Assembly (NCBI GenBank): GCA_038501625.1
Contig: JAZAYU010000013.1
Location: 5,456,001-5,520,000, forward strand
DNA: 64,000 nucleotides
Reading direction: 5' to 3'
Source of the DNA: Corbicula japonica
Taxonomy: Eukaryota; Mollusca; Bivalvia; Venerida; Cyrenidae
The position numbers were made by a program, and so were the translations under genes. Under the pieces are notes generated by a model. That model was given only the letters and a program-made list of their open reading frames with translations. It was not told where the DNA came from and did no database searches. Positions 22,501 to 34,436 of the stretch are shown here, in pieces (position 1 is the stretch's first letter; each line of letters begins with the position of its first letter).

Positions 22501-24769
22501 TCTCTCATTGGGAATACAGTTCTGGATTCTAATTTAGATATCGAAGAAGTTGTGTCGCTTGTTAACGATGATTTTGTTAACTTCGTTTCAGACACCAACG
22601 GCGTTGTATCTCTCGTTGGTAATAAAGTTGTGGATTCTAATTTAGATATCGAAGGAGTTGTGTCGCTGGTTAACGATGATTTAGTTAACTTCGTTTGAGA
22701 CACCAACGGCGTTGTATCCCTCGTTGAAAATAAAGTTGTGGATTCTGACTTAGATATCAAAGGAGTGTTGTCGATTGTTAACGATGATTTTGTTAACTTC
22801 GTTTCAGACACAAACGACGTTGTATTTCTTGTTGGGAATACAGTTGTGAATTCTAATTTAGAAATCGAAGGAGTTGTGTCGCTGGTAACGGATGATTTTG
22901 CTAATTTCGTTTCAGACAACAATAGCGTTATATCTCTCGTTGGTAATAAAGTTGTGTATACTAATTTAGACATCGAAGGAGTTGTGTCGCTTGTTAACGA
23001 TAATTTTGTACTTTTTGATTCAGACACTAACGGTGTTGTATCTCTCGTTCGTAATAAAGTTGTGGATGCTAATTTTGATATCGAAGGAGTTGTGTCGCTT
23101 GTCAATGATGATTTCGTTAACTTCGTTTCAGCTACCAAAGGCGTTGTATGTCTTGTTGGGAATACAGTTGTGGATTCTAATTTAGAAATCGAAGAAGTTG
23201 TGTCGCTTGTTAACGATGATTTTGTTAACTTCGTTCCAGACACCAACGGCGTTGTATCTCTCGTTGGTAATAAAGTTGTGGATTCTAATTTAGATATCGA
23301 AGGAGTGTTGTCGATTGTTAACGATGATTTTGTTAACTTCGTTTCAGACACCAACGGCGTTGTATCGCTCGTTGGGAATACAGTTGTTGATTTTAATTTC
23401 GATATCAAAGGAGGTGTGTCGCTTGTTGATGATGATTTTGTTAATTTCGTTTCAGACACCACCGGCGTTGTATCACTCGTTGGTAATAAAGTTGTGGATT
23501 CTGACTTAGATATCAAAGGAGTGTTGTCGATTGTTAACGATGATTTTGTTAATTTCGTTTCAGAAACAAACGGCGTTGTATCTCTCGTTGGTAATAAATT
23601 TGTGGATTCTAATTTAGATATCGAACGAGTTGTGTCGCTTGTGAACAATGATTTTGTTAATTTCGTTTCAGACGACAAAGGCGTTGTATCTCTCATTGGG
23701 AATACAGTTGTAGATTCTAATTCAGATATCGAAGGAGTTGTGTGGCTTGTTAAGGATGATTTTGTTAATTTCTTTTCAGACACCAACGGCGTTGTATCCC
23801 TCGTTGGTAATAAAGTTATAGATACTAATTCAGATATCGAAGGAGTTTTGTCGCTTGTAAACGATAATTTTGTAACTTTCGTTTCAGACGCCAACGGCGT
23901 TTTATCTCTCGTTGGGAATACAGTTGTGATTGCTAATTTCAAAGGATTGTTGTCGCTTGTTAACGATGATTTTGTGAGGTTTGTTTCAGGCGCCAACGGC
24001 ATAATGTCTCCAGTTGGCAATTCAGTTGTGGATGATAATTTACGTATCAAAGGAGTTGTGTTGCTTGTAAAATATGATTTTGTTAATTTCGTTTCAGACA
24101 CGAATGAAGTTGTGTCTCTCGTTGATGATACAGTAGTGAATGTTGTTTCTTGTATCGACGGTGCTGTGTCGCGTGTTAATGGTACACGAGCGTATACTGT
24201 TCTAGGATCTCCTACAGTCGTTAAAAGATCAGGGGATATCGATTCATTATCTATGAACGATTTATTTGCCGTTAGCGTTTGTTCGTCTAAGTAGGCAATT
24301 TTAGATGTCGATAGTATTGTATCGCTCTTTGATGATGCAGTATTTGTTGTTGTTTTAGATGTCAACGTCGTATTTTCTCTCGTTAATGACGCAATGGTAA
24401 ATGCTGTTCTACGATCAACTACAGTCGTTAAAAGATCAGGGGATGTCGATCCATTGTCAATGAGCGAATTAATTATCGACGGCGTCTGTGCGTCTAAGTT
24501 GACAGTTTTAGATATCGACGGCGTAGTGTCACTCTTTGATGATACAGTAGTGACTGTTGTTTTGGATGTTGTCGTCTTTGTTGATGCAGTTGTGGAGTTT
24601 GATTTAGCTGTTGACGACCTTGTGTCGCTCATTGCTGGTATAATAGTGGATGATGTTCTAGGATCTACTACAGTCGTTAAACGGTCAGGGTTTGTCGATC
24701 CATCGTCTATGAACGATACACTTTCCGACAGCGTGTTTGCGTCTATGTTGGCTGTATATACTACAGTTC
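19579..24769 (-). CDS. Transmembrane mucin, gene A: large ectodomain and membrane exon
   Basis: A 5.2-kb exon, acceptor 'attcttcag' and donor 'gtaacaca', enters in phase 1 and leaves in phase 2. It encodes about 1729 residues. In order: three N-terminal modules (LDAQT, SFIDNxS, PDLLTTVVDPRT pattern), about 35 tandem 36-residue Ser/Thr repeats (core SDTTPSISKLESTTLLPT plus RDTTPLVSETKLTKSSLT), a less regular Thr/Ser stretch, one membrane segment (YLAALAAVPVLLGGVGLMIA), then a basic RKRR start of the tail. The composition predicts a heavily O-glycosylated cell-surface mucin, type I. A TAG at 21129-21131 interrupts the frame, which is otherwise open from end to end. No SEA, VWD or EGF domain is visible. 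Gene B is its paralogue. Physiological role unknown. Confidence 0.8.
21129..21131 (-). other. In-frame amber codon inside mucin gene A
   Basis: The repeat consensus at this place reads SISELASTTLL with a Leu codon TTG. Here the codon is TAG and the same frame continues for a further 516 codons into the membrane segment. One base change therefore separates an intact repeat from a stop. If real, the product would end after about 1212 codons of this exon, without membrane anchor or tail. Confidence 0.8.
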
Positions 24770-25271
24770 CTGAAGAATATGTGTATATATAAAAATACCG
24801 TATTAACAAAAATACTGAACCGATAATTTATTGCGGTCATAAGAGTATAAAATGTTATCGGGGTCTTAAAAGATAGAAATCCTAATGGGCGTCTTATTTG
24901 AATAACATAAATGTGAACGAGTCGCCCACATCCCAAGCTTGCAAGCAATTTTGACAGTTTCTGCTGTTCTTCATCAGAAAACTGAAAACCACAAATCATT
25001 ATTCAACTTCAATCAATTGTGAACGGCAATTCAAAATATAGATGAAATACTATAACAGTATGTAGTCTGTAGGTTCGTACTTTCGACGGAGATGTGTAAA
25101 CAATAGAAGGATTGGCCAAATGTCCAGCGTGATGTGGTTTTCATACGCAACGAGAAATAAAACGAACGTACAGGCTGGATACTGTTATACTGTTACTTTG
25201 TTCATTTTATAATAAACATTCTGGCTCAAAACAAATTTAAATGCAGTAAAACATTTTCAGCCAACAACGCT

Positions 25272-27325
25272 GTTTAAATTATCACGATATGGGACCGGAC
25301 ACTGGATATAACCGCGTTTGAGTCAAAACAAAGTCTTTAAAAGTTACTAGAGCTTAGAAAAATTCAATTTATCAGATCAAATGACACTAATCTGACCTTG
25401 GTTTGATTTTATGGTTCCCTTACTAAAGGTTAGTTTCATTATTTATTTCGTCCAAAAATAAAAATTCTGAATAGACAGTTTTCTTTTACTCCTCCTCATG
25501 TACTCTCATTCCAATTTTTAGTAAGATCGCCCAAAAATTAACTTCTACAGCGACAAAACATGCACTCGCTGAGTGTACTGGGTATACAAAATCTTTGCTC
25601 AAAAGTGTACTGGGCATGCTGAGCAACTGTACTGAGTATACATTATAAAATGAGCAATGATATGGATAAAATATCATCATTACATTCATTATCATTATTT
25701 TCATCATCGTCGTCGTCACCATAATCTTCTACATCAATTATAGTCTCATTTTGATTTTCAGAAAGACATGGAGCATGCGGAAAGTGTCGTGTCAGAGATG
25801 GAGTAAGTTTTTTTTGTTACGAATGTATAATGTACATGTAGGTAGGCATATATATGCAAGAATAAATAACACATTGCACTTAACTTTTCTGTAAATGTTG
25901 GAAATAAGAAACATTAATACTTACTTGTAGGCGGTTAGGCTTATAGTTTGATATTATTAAGATATACACAAGTCGTTTGTCATGTGGTTACACAATGGAC
26001 GCACAAGATGGTGATATTAAGGTTAAATATGAAAATTTTAATAGTTTATTCATAAAGATAATATAAAAGCTAAATGTGTTTCATATGGCATATAAACCTA
26101 CATTTGTAAATCATGTTTCGTGTGCAGTGATTACTAATGGGAAGACAGCGCTTTAGTTTTCTAAAAGTACACTATAGGAACAAATTACAAATTGCATATT
26201 ATTTCATTTTATTCACTGGCATCCTAGGCGATATCCATTTTGAAAGTACGATTAGATAACTAGACCCCAATGGGGATATACAAAAATGTAGGAGTGAGCT
26301 CGTCGGTCGATCACATGGTTTTCGGATGAAAGCTTTATACACCTTCATCAAGTCAAGTCCGAGTTTGGGTTCAGAAAACTAAAACTACCACTAATAAGGG
26401 CAAAGGTTGTAAAATGATTTGTTGTACAGATGTAACATAATAAAATAGAGATCAAGGTTAAATTGGGCTTCATACCATTAATATTTAACATAGTTATGGC
26501 CCCTTTCCTATTTTTAAAAACCTAATAAATGGTTTACAGATAATACGCTTTTACAGTGGCAATGAGTTGTAATAATTTTAGTTACACTGATGTAACATTA
26601 TTAAGAATATGACAATTATCGATTAAGAGAATGGCTCAAATTTATTTATCATATTTTATGTGCTGAGTGGAGAAACGTTGTGTTTTTTTTTTCGAAATAA
26701 AGATCTTAATATTAAATCACTTACTTTTTGTCATATCAAAGACTATAATTTAATTATGTTATTAATTGTCATAATTTTAATGATATTCAGTCAAAACAAT
26801 ATCAGAAAACGTATTAAACGTTGACTTATGTCGTGAATGTTTTAATTATACTCAGTACAGTAAGCTGCAAAGTACTTAGTATACCCAGTACACTAAAATA
26901 ATATACCCAATTCACTAGGCGCGTGCATTTTTTTGTCGCTGTAGAAGTCAATGTTTGTCGATCTTGCTTTAATTGGAATGTGAGTACATGAGGAGAATTA
27001 TAAGAAAACTGCCGATTCAGAATTTTCATTTTTTGGACCAAACTAATAATGAAACTAGATTTTGGTACTTGGGCATCAATTTCTCATCTTTTACATCTAG
27101 TTGAACAAATCTTGATATTTTGGTTGATACTTTGGTTGATACTTGCATTTTATGATATCTGGCCTTTAATAACGGAAACATAAAATCAAACCCAGCTCAG
27201 ATTAGTGGCATATGAGCTGAGAAATCGATTTTTTCTTACTTCTGGTAACATTTTTAAAACTTTGTTTTGACTCAAAAACGCGTATATATCGGGTGTCCGG
27301 TCAAATACCGTGATTATAGTGGTGA
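25272..27325. mobile_element. Long inverted repeat (foldback), about 2 kb
   Basis: The left arm (25272-25650) and right arm (about 26840-27325) are reverse complements over several hundred bases with moderate divergence. Matching pieces include 'gagtcaaaacaaagt', 'ggtttgattttatg', 'attctgaat', 'cagttttctt', 'ctcctcatgtact', 'acttctacagcgacaaaa' and 'gtgtactgggtata'. The 1.2-kb centre is AT-rich and without a coding frame. The element lies in the first intron of gene A if exon 1 is at 28928. The transcript through it could form long dsRNA. The family is unknown. Confidence 0.7.
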
Positions 27326-27364
27326 TAACAATAGTAATTGTAAGGCATAAGAATATCGTAATGA

Positions 27365-27577
27365 TTCAAGCATAGCGACGAAAATTTCCTTACATGGTGT
27401 TCGGTTTGTGCCGAAGAAGACCGGAAGATTACGGTCAGAAAACTCAATGAAGCGTTACGTTGTTATGACGTCAGATATTACGCAGACAGCTGCAAAAATA
27501 TGTATTCGGGAAAACATACTGTTGGATATGGATTTATAAATCATACGCGGTTTATTAATCTTGCAAATCTTGATTAA
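27365..27577 (+). pseudogene. Fragment resembling a TIR (Toll/interleukin-1 receptor) domain
   Basis: A 70-codon open stretch without a start Met reads AEEDRKITVRKLNEAL, then RYYADSCKNMYSGKHTV, INHTRFI and a stop. The order of an acidic EDR, an amphipathic KL-x-x-AL helix, a G-K-H-T turn and an IN-x-x-RFI strand resembles the front half of animal TIR domains, which bivalves have in large numbers. The first strand is poor and the rest of the domain is missing. It could be a degraded exon or a chance frame. No splice sites were fixed. It lies on the strand opposite gene A. Confidence 0.3.
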
Positions 27578-28323
27578 AGCTGTACTATACTAAAATAATT
27601 CATGGCTATAAAATAAATACGTGTATCTTCTTTCCAAATAAGTAACATTTTAAATGTTATAAATATCACTCAGGTGAAATATGTTTAATAACAGAAACTG
27701 ACATTTTGCATACATTTCAGACCACTGTTTTTCACACTTCAAATGCAAAATGCAAATATACAAGCATATCATAATGCTCCATGGTATTGCTAGTATTATA
27801 AATTTTTAAACAAAACAAAGCGTACAATCACGTACGGTAAAGACATCAAAAATTAAACACAGAAACTAACTAAAGAATTCATTGAGAGCAATATTTACTT
27901 GTGGTTTTATTTTAAGAGTATAGTGCATTTTTCTTAAAAATTACCCTTAACATTTTGTAACAGTCAACATTAGATCCACGTTTGTATCAAAGAAGTAAAA
28001 TTTGCTTATGCCATCCAAATGAAGTAGGTTTAAAGAAGTAAGAAGAATTTAATTTTCAACTTGAAAGCAAATAAACAGTAAGTGAATGGCTCTAATAGTT
28101 ATTGGTCGCTTTAACGCAATATTAATTTAAAGGGCATTAAAATTTTAGTTCGGAAACGACACTTAAAATTAACCTGTTTGAATTTTGAGTAAATAAATTA
28201 AAAAATAGTAAACAGTTTTCAAAATAGATCAATCTAAGTGAGCATACTATGTTATCATCTTCTTTTGCTTGTGTTTATTTTCAGTTATAAAATTAATTTA
28301 CTTGTTAAACATTTATCATAGGC

Positions 28324-28925
28324 AAGAAATGCACATGTTTTGTCTGAACGTCGTCTTATTCTACGTGTCACATGTTTTGTCTGAACGTCGTCTTATTCTA
28401 CGTGTCACATGTTTTGTCTGAACGTCGTCTTATTCTACGTGACACATGTTTTGTCTGAACGTCGTCTTAGTCTACGTGCACATGCTATGTCTGAACTTCG
28501 TCTTATCCTACATGCCCAATGAATTGTCTGAACTTTATCTTACTCTACATACCGCATGCTTGGTCTGAACGTCGCCTTATTCTACATGTCACAGGCTTTG
28601 ACTGAACTTCATATTATTCTGCATACCACTTGCATTGTCTGGACTTTATATTATTCTTCCTTGCACGCGCCTTTTCTGAACTTCATCTTATTCTACATGC
28701 CACATGCATTGTCTTATTCTTCATTCGTCATGTTTTGTCCGAACGTCGTATTTTTCTACGAAACACATGTTTTGTCTGAAGGTCGTCTTATTCTACGTTC
28801 CACATGTTTTGTCTGAACGTCGTCTTATTCAACGTACCACAGGCATTGTCAGAAATTCATCTTCTGTCTGTTGCATTTGTCTGAACTTTATCCTATACTA
28901 CATACCACATGCTTTGTCTGCACTT
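28324..28925 (+). repeat. 37-bp minisatellite
   Basis: About 16 tandem units of 37 bp carry the core 'ttttgtctgaacgtcgtctt' followed by ATTCTACGTGTCACATG. The first four units (28332-28480) are nearly identical and later ones increasingly diverge. The array stops within a few bases of the donor site of the putative exon 1 of gene A. Confidence 0.85.
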
Positions 28926-28927
28926 AC

Positions 28928-28988
28928 CGAATGTAGCCAAAACAAAATATAAAAACAACGAACACAATTTCCAATTCGAATCGTCCAT
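28928..28988 (-). CDS. Probable first coding exon of mucin gene A (signal peptide)
   Basis: An ATG (complement of 28986-28988) opens 20 codons with a short polar start (MDDSNWK) and a hydrophobic core (LCSLFLYFVLATF). They end at a consensus donor G|GTAAGTG. The exon leaves in phase 1 with a G, which joins the phase 1 start of the large exon to give Gly, so the frame continues as FG-TVVYTANIDAN. This fits a cleaved signal peptide for a type I membrane mucin. No other exon was found between 24769 and 28928, but one could be missed. The link to gene A is inferred from phase, strand and position. Confidence 0.5.
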
Positions 28989-30484
28989 TGTTATCAAGTT
29001 AATTTTCGGTTCGATCTATATTCCAGGTTGAAACTCTGTCACTGTCGTGTCTCCTATTGTGCATGAGTATTTTTTCAAAGTTAAGAACTCTTCCGATCGA
29101 GCAATGAATATATGTTAATGGATTTTAATATTCTAGTTAGTTTATTTCCCATATATCTATCAGTACAGTGAAAGAAACACTAATTCCAGACAGTCTCCTT
29201 ATTTGGGTAACTACTTTTTCAACAGTTCCCTCAGCAGCCAGTTAACACTGAATGAACGGAAACCGCAACTAGAACGTAATGTTAACCAAAACCGGACCAA
29301 GAACTGACCGAATGAAAAAATAGAGAACTGACCATAAACTTGACCGTTGTAGTTAGCTGTCAATCATTATCACTCTCACTTGCGCACTCGATGTTGCAGG
29401 CGGAGTTTTAAATAACGCGTTAACTGCGACAGGGGGTTTACCTTTATGGGTATAAAATGTTCTTATTGAAAACAACTTTTAAAATGCTAAGTTCTAAAAT
29501 TATTTTTTTAGATATAAATAAATGGTGTTAAGTCTGGATATAAGATTGCCCTTTTATCAAATTAAAATTATTTGTATTAAGAATGAAATCAAATTATTTG
29601 AACAGAATTCAGGACCGTGTTCTAATATAATTTTAGATGCAGTCTGAAACAATTTTCTAGATTATTCGCCCATCGAAGGTTATAAATGTCAACTCCTTAA
29701 AAATTTGTGTTTTGCTTATAACTTATACAAGACATTATATGAATGCTTTTGGAGTAGCGTTCTAAATAATTAACATTTTTGAAACAGCTTTGAATGCCCT
29801 GCTGGAACAGAAATAAAACTACATTTCAACGCTTAATTATAATACATCTTTAGTGTTTTTTGTAATCTTGTTAATTTATGGAATAAACATGCGAGCTGAT
29901 TCAAATTTCTTATTGAAGAAAGAGGAACAGACAAAATTGTTGATTTTAAATGTAATTGAGACAGCTTATCGGTTATTTTGAAAACGATTCCAGCTTCACA
30001 CATTCTTTAAATTATAGTTATTAACAATCTAGCTATTTTAATATATATCCATATATTGCATCACAATTAAAAAATAAGGGCTTCTTAAAATGGAAACTAC
30101 ATCGAATTCATAATGCGCAGTCTATATAATAACATTGTTTTTAGTGTCGCAGAAGAACAACTGCTTTATAATGAGTATGCCTTTGCTTTTAACATGCGTT
30201 ATAATTTATCGAAATTTAAGTAATTAGGCTGTAAATTTGCCATTTATAAAATTATTCACGGGTGCCATAGTTATGCTTTGATCGTGGAAATCTGGGGTAC
30301 GTAGCATGTCTTTGTAGTATTTGCAAGGTTTATGGTTATCTCTTGTTTATGCGTTCTGTTTTTTCTGAGTTTTAGTGCAGTGAAATGGAATTAGTGAACA
30401 ATTGGATTACTCTTGATATTAAGCGAGTAAACTGTTTTCTGCCAATAAACTTTGGATAAACTTAAACATGTCAAATATGAAAAT
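28989..30484. other. Region upstream of putative exon 1 of gene A
   Basis: This would contain the 5' UTR and promoter of gene A on the minus strand. I see no convincing TATA box and cannot place a start of transcription. No other gene is seen. Confidence 0.35.
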
Positions 30485-30785
30485 ATTGCAGACTCGTTTT
30501 GATTTATGCTGTTCATGAACATTAATAAAATGCATATTACTTCACAAGCCGAAACAGCCAGAGTTGAGTGCAACTATATTTTCCATGAGTAACCAGTACA
30601 AATAAGATCTATCCCAAATGATAGTATGCATATGGTGGTCAACATGGACCCTTCAATGCGATATATTCAGATTAATACCATTCAATGTCCAGCATTACAT
30701 GGTCCCCAGATAAAAGAAAGGGTTTGCCATAAAGGGTGGAACTAAACAGAAAAGAATTTGACGGAGGATCTGGAAGCCGTGTCCT
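30485..30785 (-). repeat. Dispersed repeat R1, inverse copy
   Basis: The landmarks CTGTTCATGAAC, 'tatgcatatggtggtcaaca', 'agattaataccattcaatgt', CCCCAGATAAAAG, 'gggtttgcc' and 'gtggaactaaacag' occur in the same order as in the inverse copy at 17230-17580. Confidence 0.7.
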
Positions 30786-32140
30786 TAGTTTCTCTTAATT
30801 ACACAATGGTTTAAACGCTTGTAGCCCGTAGTGTTTCTTAATGCAATCTTGTTTCTTAATCATGGTGTCGAACAAAGGAGTTTTTAGAATAATACATTTA
30901 ATGCAGAAGTAATTTGCGATGCTTGTAAACTTTTGCTTTTGCGTCAACATTAGTACAAAAATATGACAGCGTGTTTGTTGGTAAGTGTATTTTGGCAAAG
31001 TAGCCATGCCTGCTCAGCATATTAACAATACATGCTTTTAGTTTCCATCTGCAGTTTATCTTTTCTTTTATAAAACGAACTAAACCCTAAATTGAGAGAT
31101 TATAATAAGAATATAGTTAAGAACTTCAAAACACTCTGCTCTATGTATTTATCAACAGAATAATTGATAAATATCATAATATTAGCTTTATTAAATTTCG
31201 TTACTGTGTCAAAATACTCAACAAAGTATGCTCTTTTGAAATCTTTTGTGATTTCACTATGCTGTTTTACTTAAATGTCCTTAAATACTCTAGTATAAGT
31301 ACCTTGCAAAAGGCTGTCGAAAAAAGAAACTAAATTACTAATTAACTTGGCTAAATATCACAAGTGTTTCAAAGAGACTTTGACCATTTTGTTTTCGTTA
31401 TAAGGATATTTAACTGTATCAATATTGTTCAAATATTGAGGCAAAGTAGTGTTTGTACTACAATGTCTCAATACAGAATAACTAAATAGCTAATATTTAT
31501 CTTATAACAAATAATGCGACCTTTTCATTTTGAAAGAACACTCGACCGGTTTCTTAAGACATCTATATAATTCGCATAATAAGTATATGCAATTGACCTT
31601 TATTAATTATATTACTAAACGTTTATTAAGCACCAAGTTAGCCACATATCATTGCGAAGTCTACAAAATATTTTAAAATTGTTTAGTGATTCATCGAAAA
31701 TGTCCCTCTTAAACAAATAACCATAAACGACAATCGTGCAAAGGAGGTAACTGTACATGTATTTCCACAGAATTTAATCAACCCTGCATACATGTACCAT
31801 ACATTTGTAGATACTCAATCCTACCTCCCATTGAAATACGAAATGTTCATGACTAAAGTAAATGCGAATGTAAATAAGATATGTTTTGGATGCAGACATC
31901 GATAGTTGTTTTTAGTTTTTGTTTTGGCAAACATTTATACATCCCCAATACACTATTCAAATTCAACTTGAACATAAATCCCTTAAACATATTACATTTG
32001 TTATAATATTGTCTACATTGTTAAGTTAGTTGTTAATCAGATGAATAAAAAAATAACAGAAATAACACTGTCAGACACCAGAAGAAATGTACAAACAATT
32101 ATTGGTGCTTAGCAAACTGATATTTCCCTATCTCTTGCAG
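30786..32140. other. Gene-free stretch
   Basis: AT-rich sequence with no supported gene, RNA or bounded repeat before the TTAA-flanked element at 32141. Confidence 0.4.
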
Positions 32141-34436
32141 TTAAGGTGGAATGCGACACTGCGAATTTCCGAATTTCTTATTGAAATTGTGTGTGGTATT
32201 TATTGACGCTGACCTTAGCAAGAGGCCGCAAGCCGTTTTCGATTAATCAAAATGATGTTAAGATATTTACCTTCAATAGATTATATAAAGGCGGATGACC
32301 GATCACGAGCCTATTTTAAATCTTATAAGTCCTCAAGACATGCAAAAAGACGTAGAATAGAATTGAGAAAAGAAAGAAAAAACATTGACAAGGTAGATGA
32401 TATAAAATTAGGGGTAACTTACGCTACAGACTGTTTAATGCAGAACTCAGATTTTGATATAGAGGTAATAACTAGTCCAATAAAATATCTTCCCATTAAC
32501 ACACATGCAAACAATGTTCTTAAAATAATCTTTGATATTGAAACAACAAAGTTGGGATATGATGCGGAAATTACACAACTAAGCGCTTATATAGACAACA
32601 ATACTAAATTTAATGCTTTTGTTTTGCCGTCTGGAAATATATCTGCAAAAGCATCGCTTCTTACAGGTCTTAAAGTAGTAAAAGAGAATAACACGCGCAA
32701 TTTATTTAAAAACGGGCGAAAGCTTGCTTCAAATACTCTAGAGGATGCATGGTCTTTGTTTCAAAATTGGCTTTCAGACCTTCCTCCATCACAAAAAATA
32801 TTGGTGTCACACAATGGCGACAAGTTCGATTTTCTTGTTTTATTTCTGAGTTTACAAAAATTTGGTTTCATAGAATCATTCAAAACCCTTATAATGGGGA
32901 CAGTAGATTCACTTATTTTGCTTCGCAAATTTTTACCCAAAATGAAGAGTTACTCTCTTCCCTTACTGTTTGAAGAAATATTTCAAACTAAGTTTGATAG
33001 TCACGATGCTGAACACGATACTCAAACACTTGGTGATATTTTGAATTATGCACAAATAGGTGACAGTGACTTTTATCTCATTGCCATTCAATTTCAAGTG
33101 CAATAGATGTAGCTTTTCAAAAGGTGAATGTGCGACAGGAAGTGATTGTTTTTCAACGAAAATTGATTAACGACTCTGGCAAACCAATACTGTCTGATGG
33201 AATTGCAAAGAAAATATGCTTGAGTGGATTAAATTTTGAAATGTTAAAGTTGGCATATGATAGAAATCCGGAAACAGGAATTAGCATGCTTTTCTGTGAA
33301 AAAGTTGACAAACAAGTTCGTGTCACAACCAGGAGGTCGACGATTCAGTCTGTGACAGACTTTTTTGCAAAATAGTGGAAAATTATGCAAAGCTTTTAAT
33401 AAGACACACTGCTGTAAGACAGACATGTTATAACAGTGACTTTGTTTTCCGTAATGTAATTTAACATTGAATTGAAATTATTCAAATTCATGTGACTCAA
33501 CCTTTTTAAAGAAACTGTATATTACATTTCATATATTGTCAAATGTTGAGTAGTGAAGATCACGCTTTGTCATTCAATCAGCTTAGATTTGTAAAATATT
33601 GTATTCAATTTTCTTTACATAAATACATACATTTTGGTGTATATATATGTGTATATATTTGTGCAAGTTAATAATGACTCTTGGAAACTAGTACATGTAA
33701 TAATGTTTGAAATTATTAGCAAACGCTACCGATTTTAATAAATAAAAGAGAGTTGATATTTTGCTTACCAGTAATTTGGTTTTTTTTTGTTGTTTCTTTA
33801 GCATAAAAATCATTGCATTGAAATAATAATTGCGATTGACATGTTGAGGTAATAACGTAAAAACACATAGATTTGACGACGTGCAAACGCAAGTATTTAC
33901 GGCATCAAAGTCGGCATGTGGTGTACTTCGTAAAATCGCGACGCCAAAAATATTCGACGGTGAAAGTTTTTGAAATTTTTCTATCGACTTTGAAATGTCT
34001 TTCGCTATAACATATCAAAAAATTTCAAAAACATTTCGGGCCAATTTTTTCTTATTTGATTTTAAAGGTGAAAATTTGCTGAAAACTCGAAATTTGAGAA
34101 ACGAGATTTTTTGCTATAATTTTCGTAAATATGATTGAAAAACGATATTTTTTCACACAAACACAAAGGATACCATCGACCTAATGAATTTGTGTTATTA
34201 AAAAACATTTATACGTCACTTTTTGGGATCCAGACATTAAAAAACCGCAATTTTGAGGGCATTTACGGACCGTCAAAACGCGCGCTGATGATGTTGTTTG
34301 CGACGTCATATTTACTAAACGAATCAACAAATGTCAAAATCAATGCCGGATTCGTAGCAGGAACATCATAAACTTTCATATGATACCAAATTCAACTATA
34401 TTTCAGAAATTTTTTTAAAGGTACATTCCACCTTAA
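32141..34436. mobile_element. Candidate TTAA-flanked element carrying an exonuclease gene
   Basis: 'ttaaggtggaatg' at 32141-32153 is exactly inverted as 'cattccaccttaa' at 34424-34436. TTAA at both outer ends fits the target-site preference of piggyBac- and Kolobok-type DNA transposons (established knowledge). The enclosed 2.3 kb holds the exonuclease gene at 32252-33375 and a 1-kb non-coding AT-rich part. No DDE transposase is seen. A non-autonomous element, a deleted autonomous element, or a host gene next to a MITE are all possible. Confidence 0.45.
32252..33375 (+). pseudogene. DEDDh 3'-5' exonuclease, PML-exonuclease-like, one frameshift
   Basis: The first frame (32252-33106) has a basic N-terminus and then all three DEDDh motifs: D95-I-E97 in FDIETT, D193 in NGDKFDFL, and H251-DAEH-D256. 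All catalytic residues are therefore present. The frame runs out at 33106, but the protein continues in another frame (HSISSAIDVAFQKVNVRQEV onward, to the stop at 33375). This implies a single indel near 33060-33090. The family resembles the exonuclease domain found at the C-terminus of PML and in many stand-alone bivalve proteins; no RING or B-box is present. It could act on DNA or RNA 3' ends. An intron instead of a frameshift is less likely, as no splice pair is evident. It has no homologue elsewhere in the window. Confidence 0.7.

Noticed and set aside
19837..24294. Long plus-strand open frames opposite the gene A repeat exon (Val/Asp-rich, up to 518 codons)
   Set aside because: They are by-products of a stop-free repeat unit read in antisense. 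They break at 21350, 22230 and 22700 and have no start or splice context, membrane segment or unique sequence.
19579..24769. CRISPR array from the regular 108-bp and 54-bp spacing
   Set aside because: The repeats are head-to-tail coding units without unique spacers, in a spliced eukaryotic gene.
24870..24985. Exon before the gene A repeat exon (FSDEEQQKLSKLLASLG)
   Set aside because: The acceptor is good, but no donor in a usable phase was found before 24769 and gene B has no counterpart. It remains possible but unsupported.
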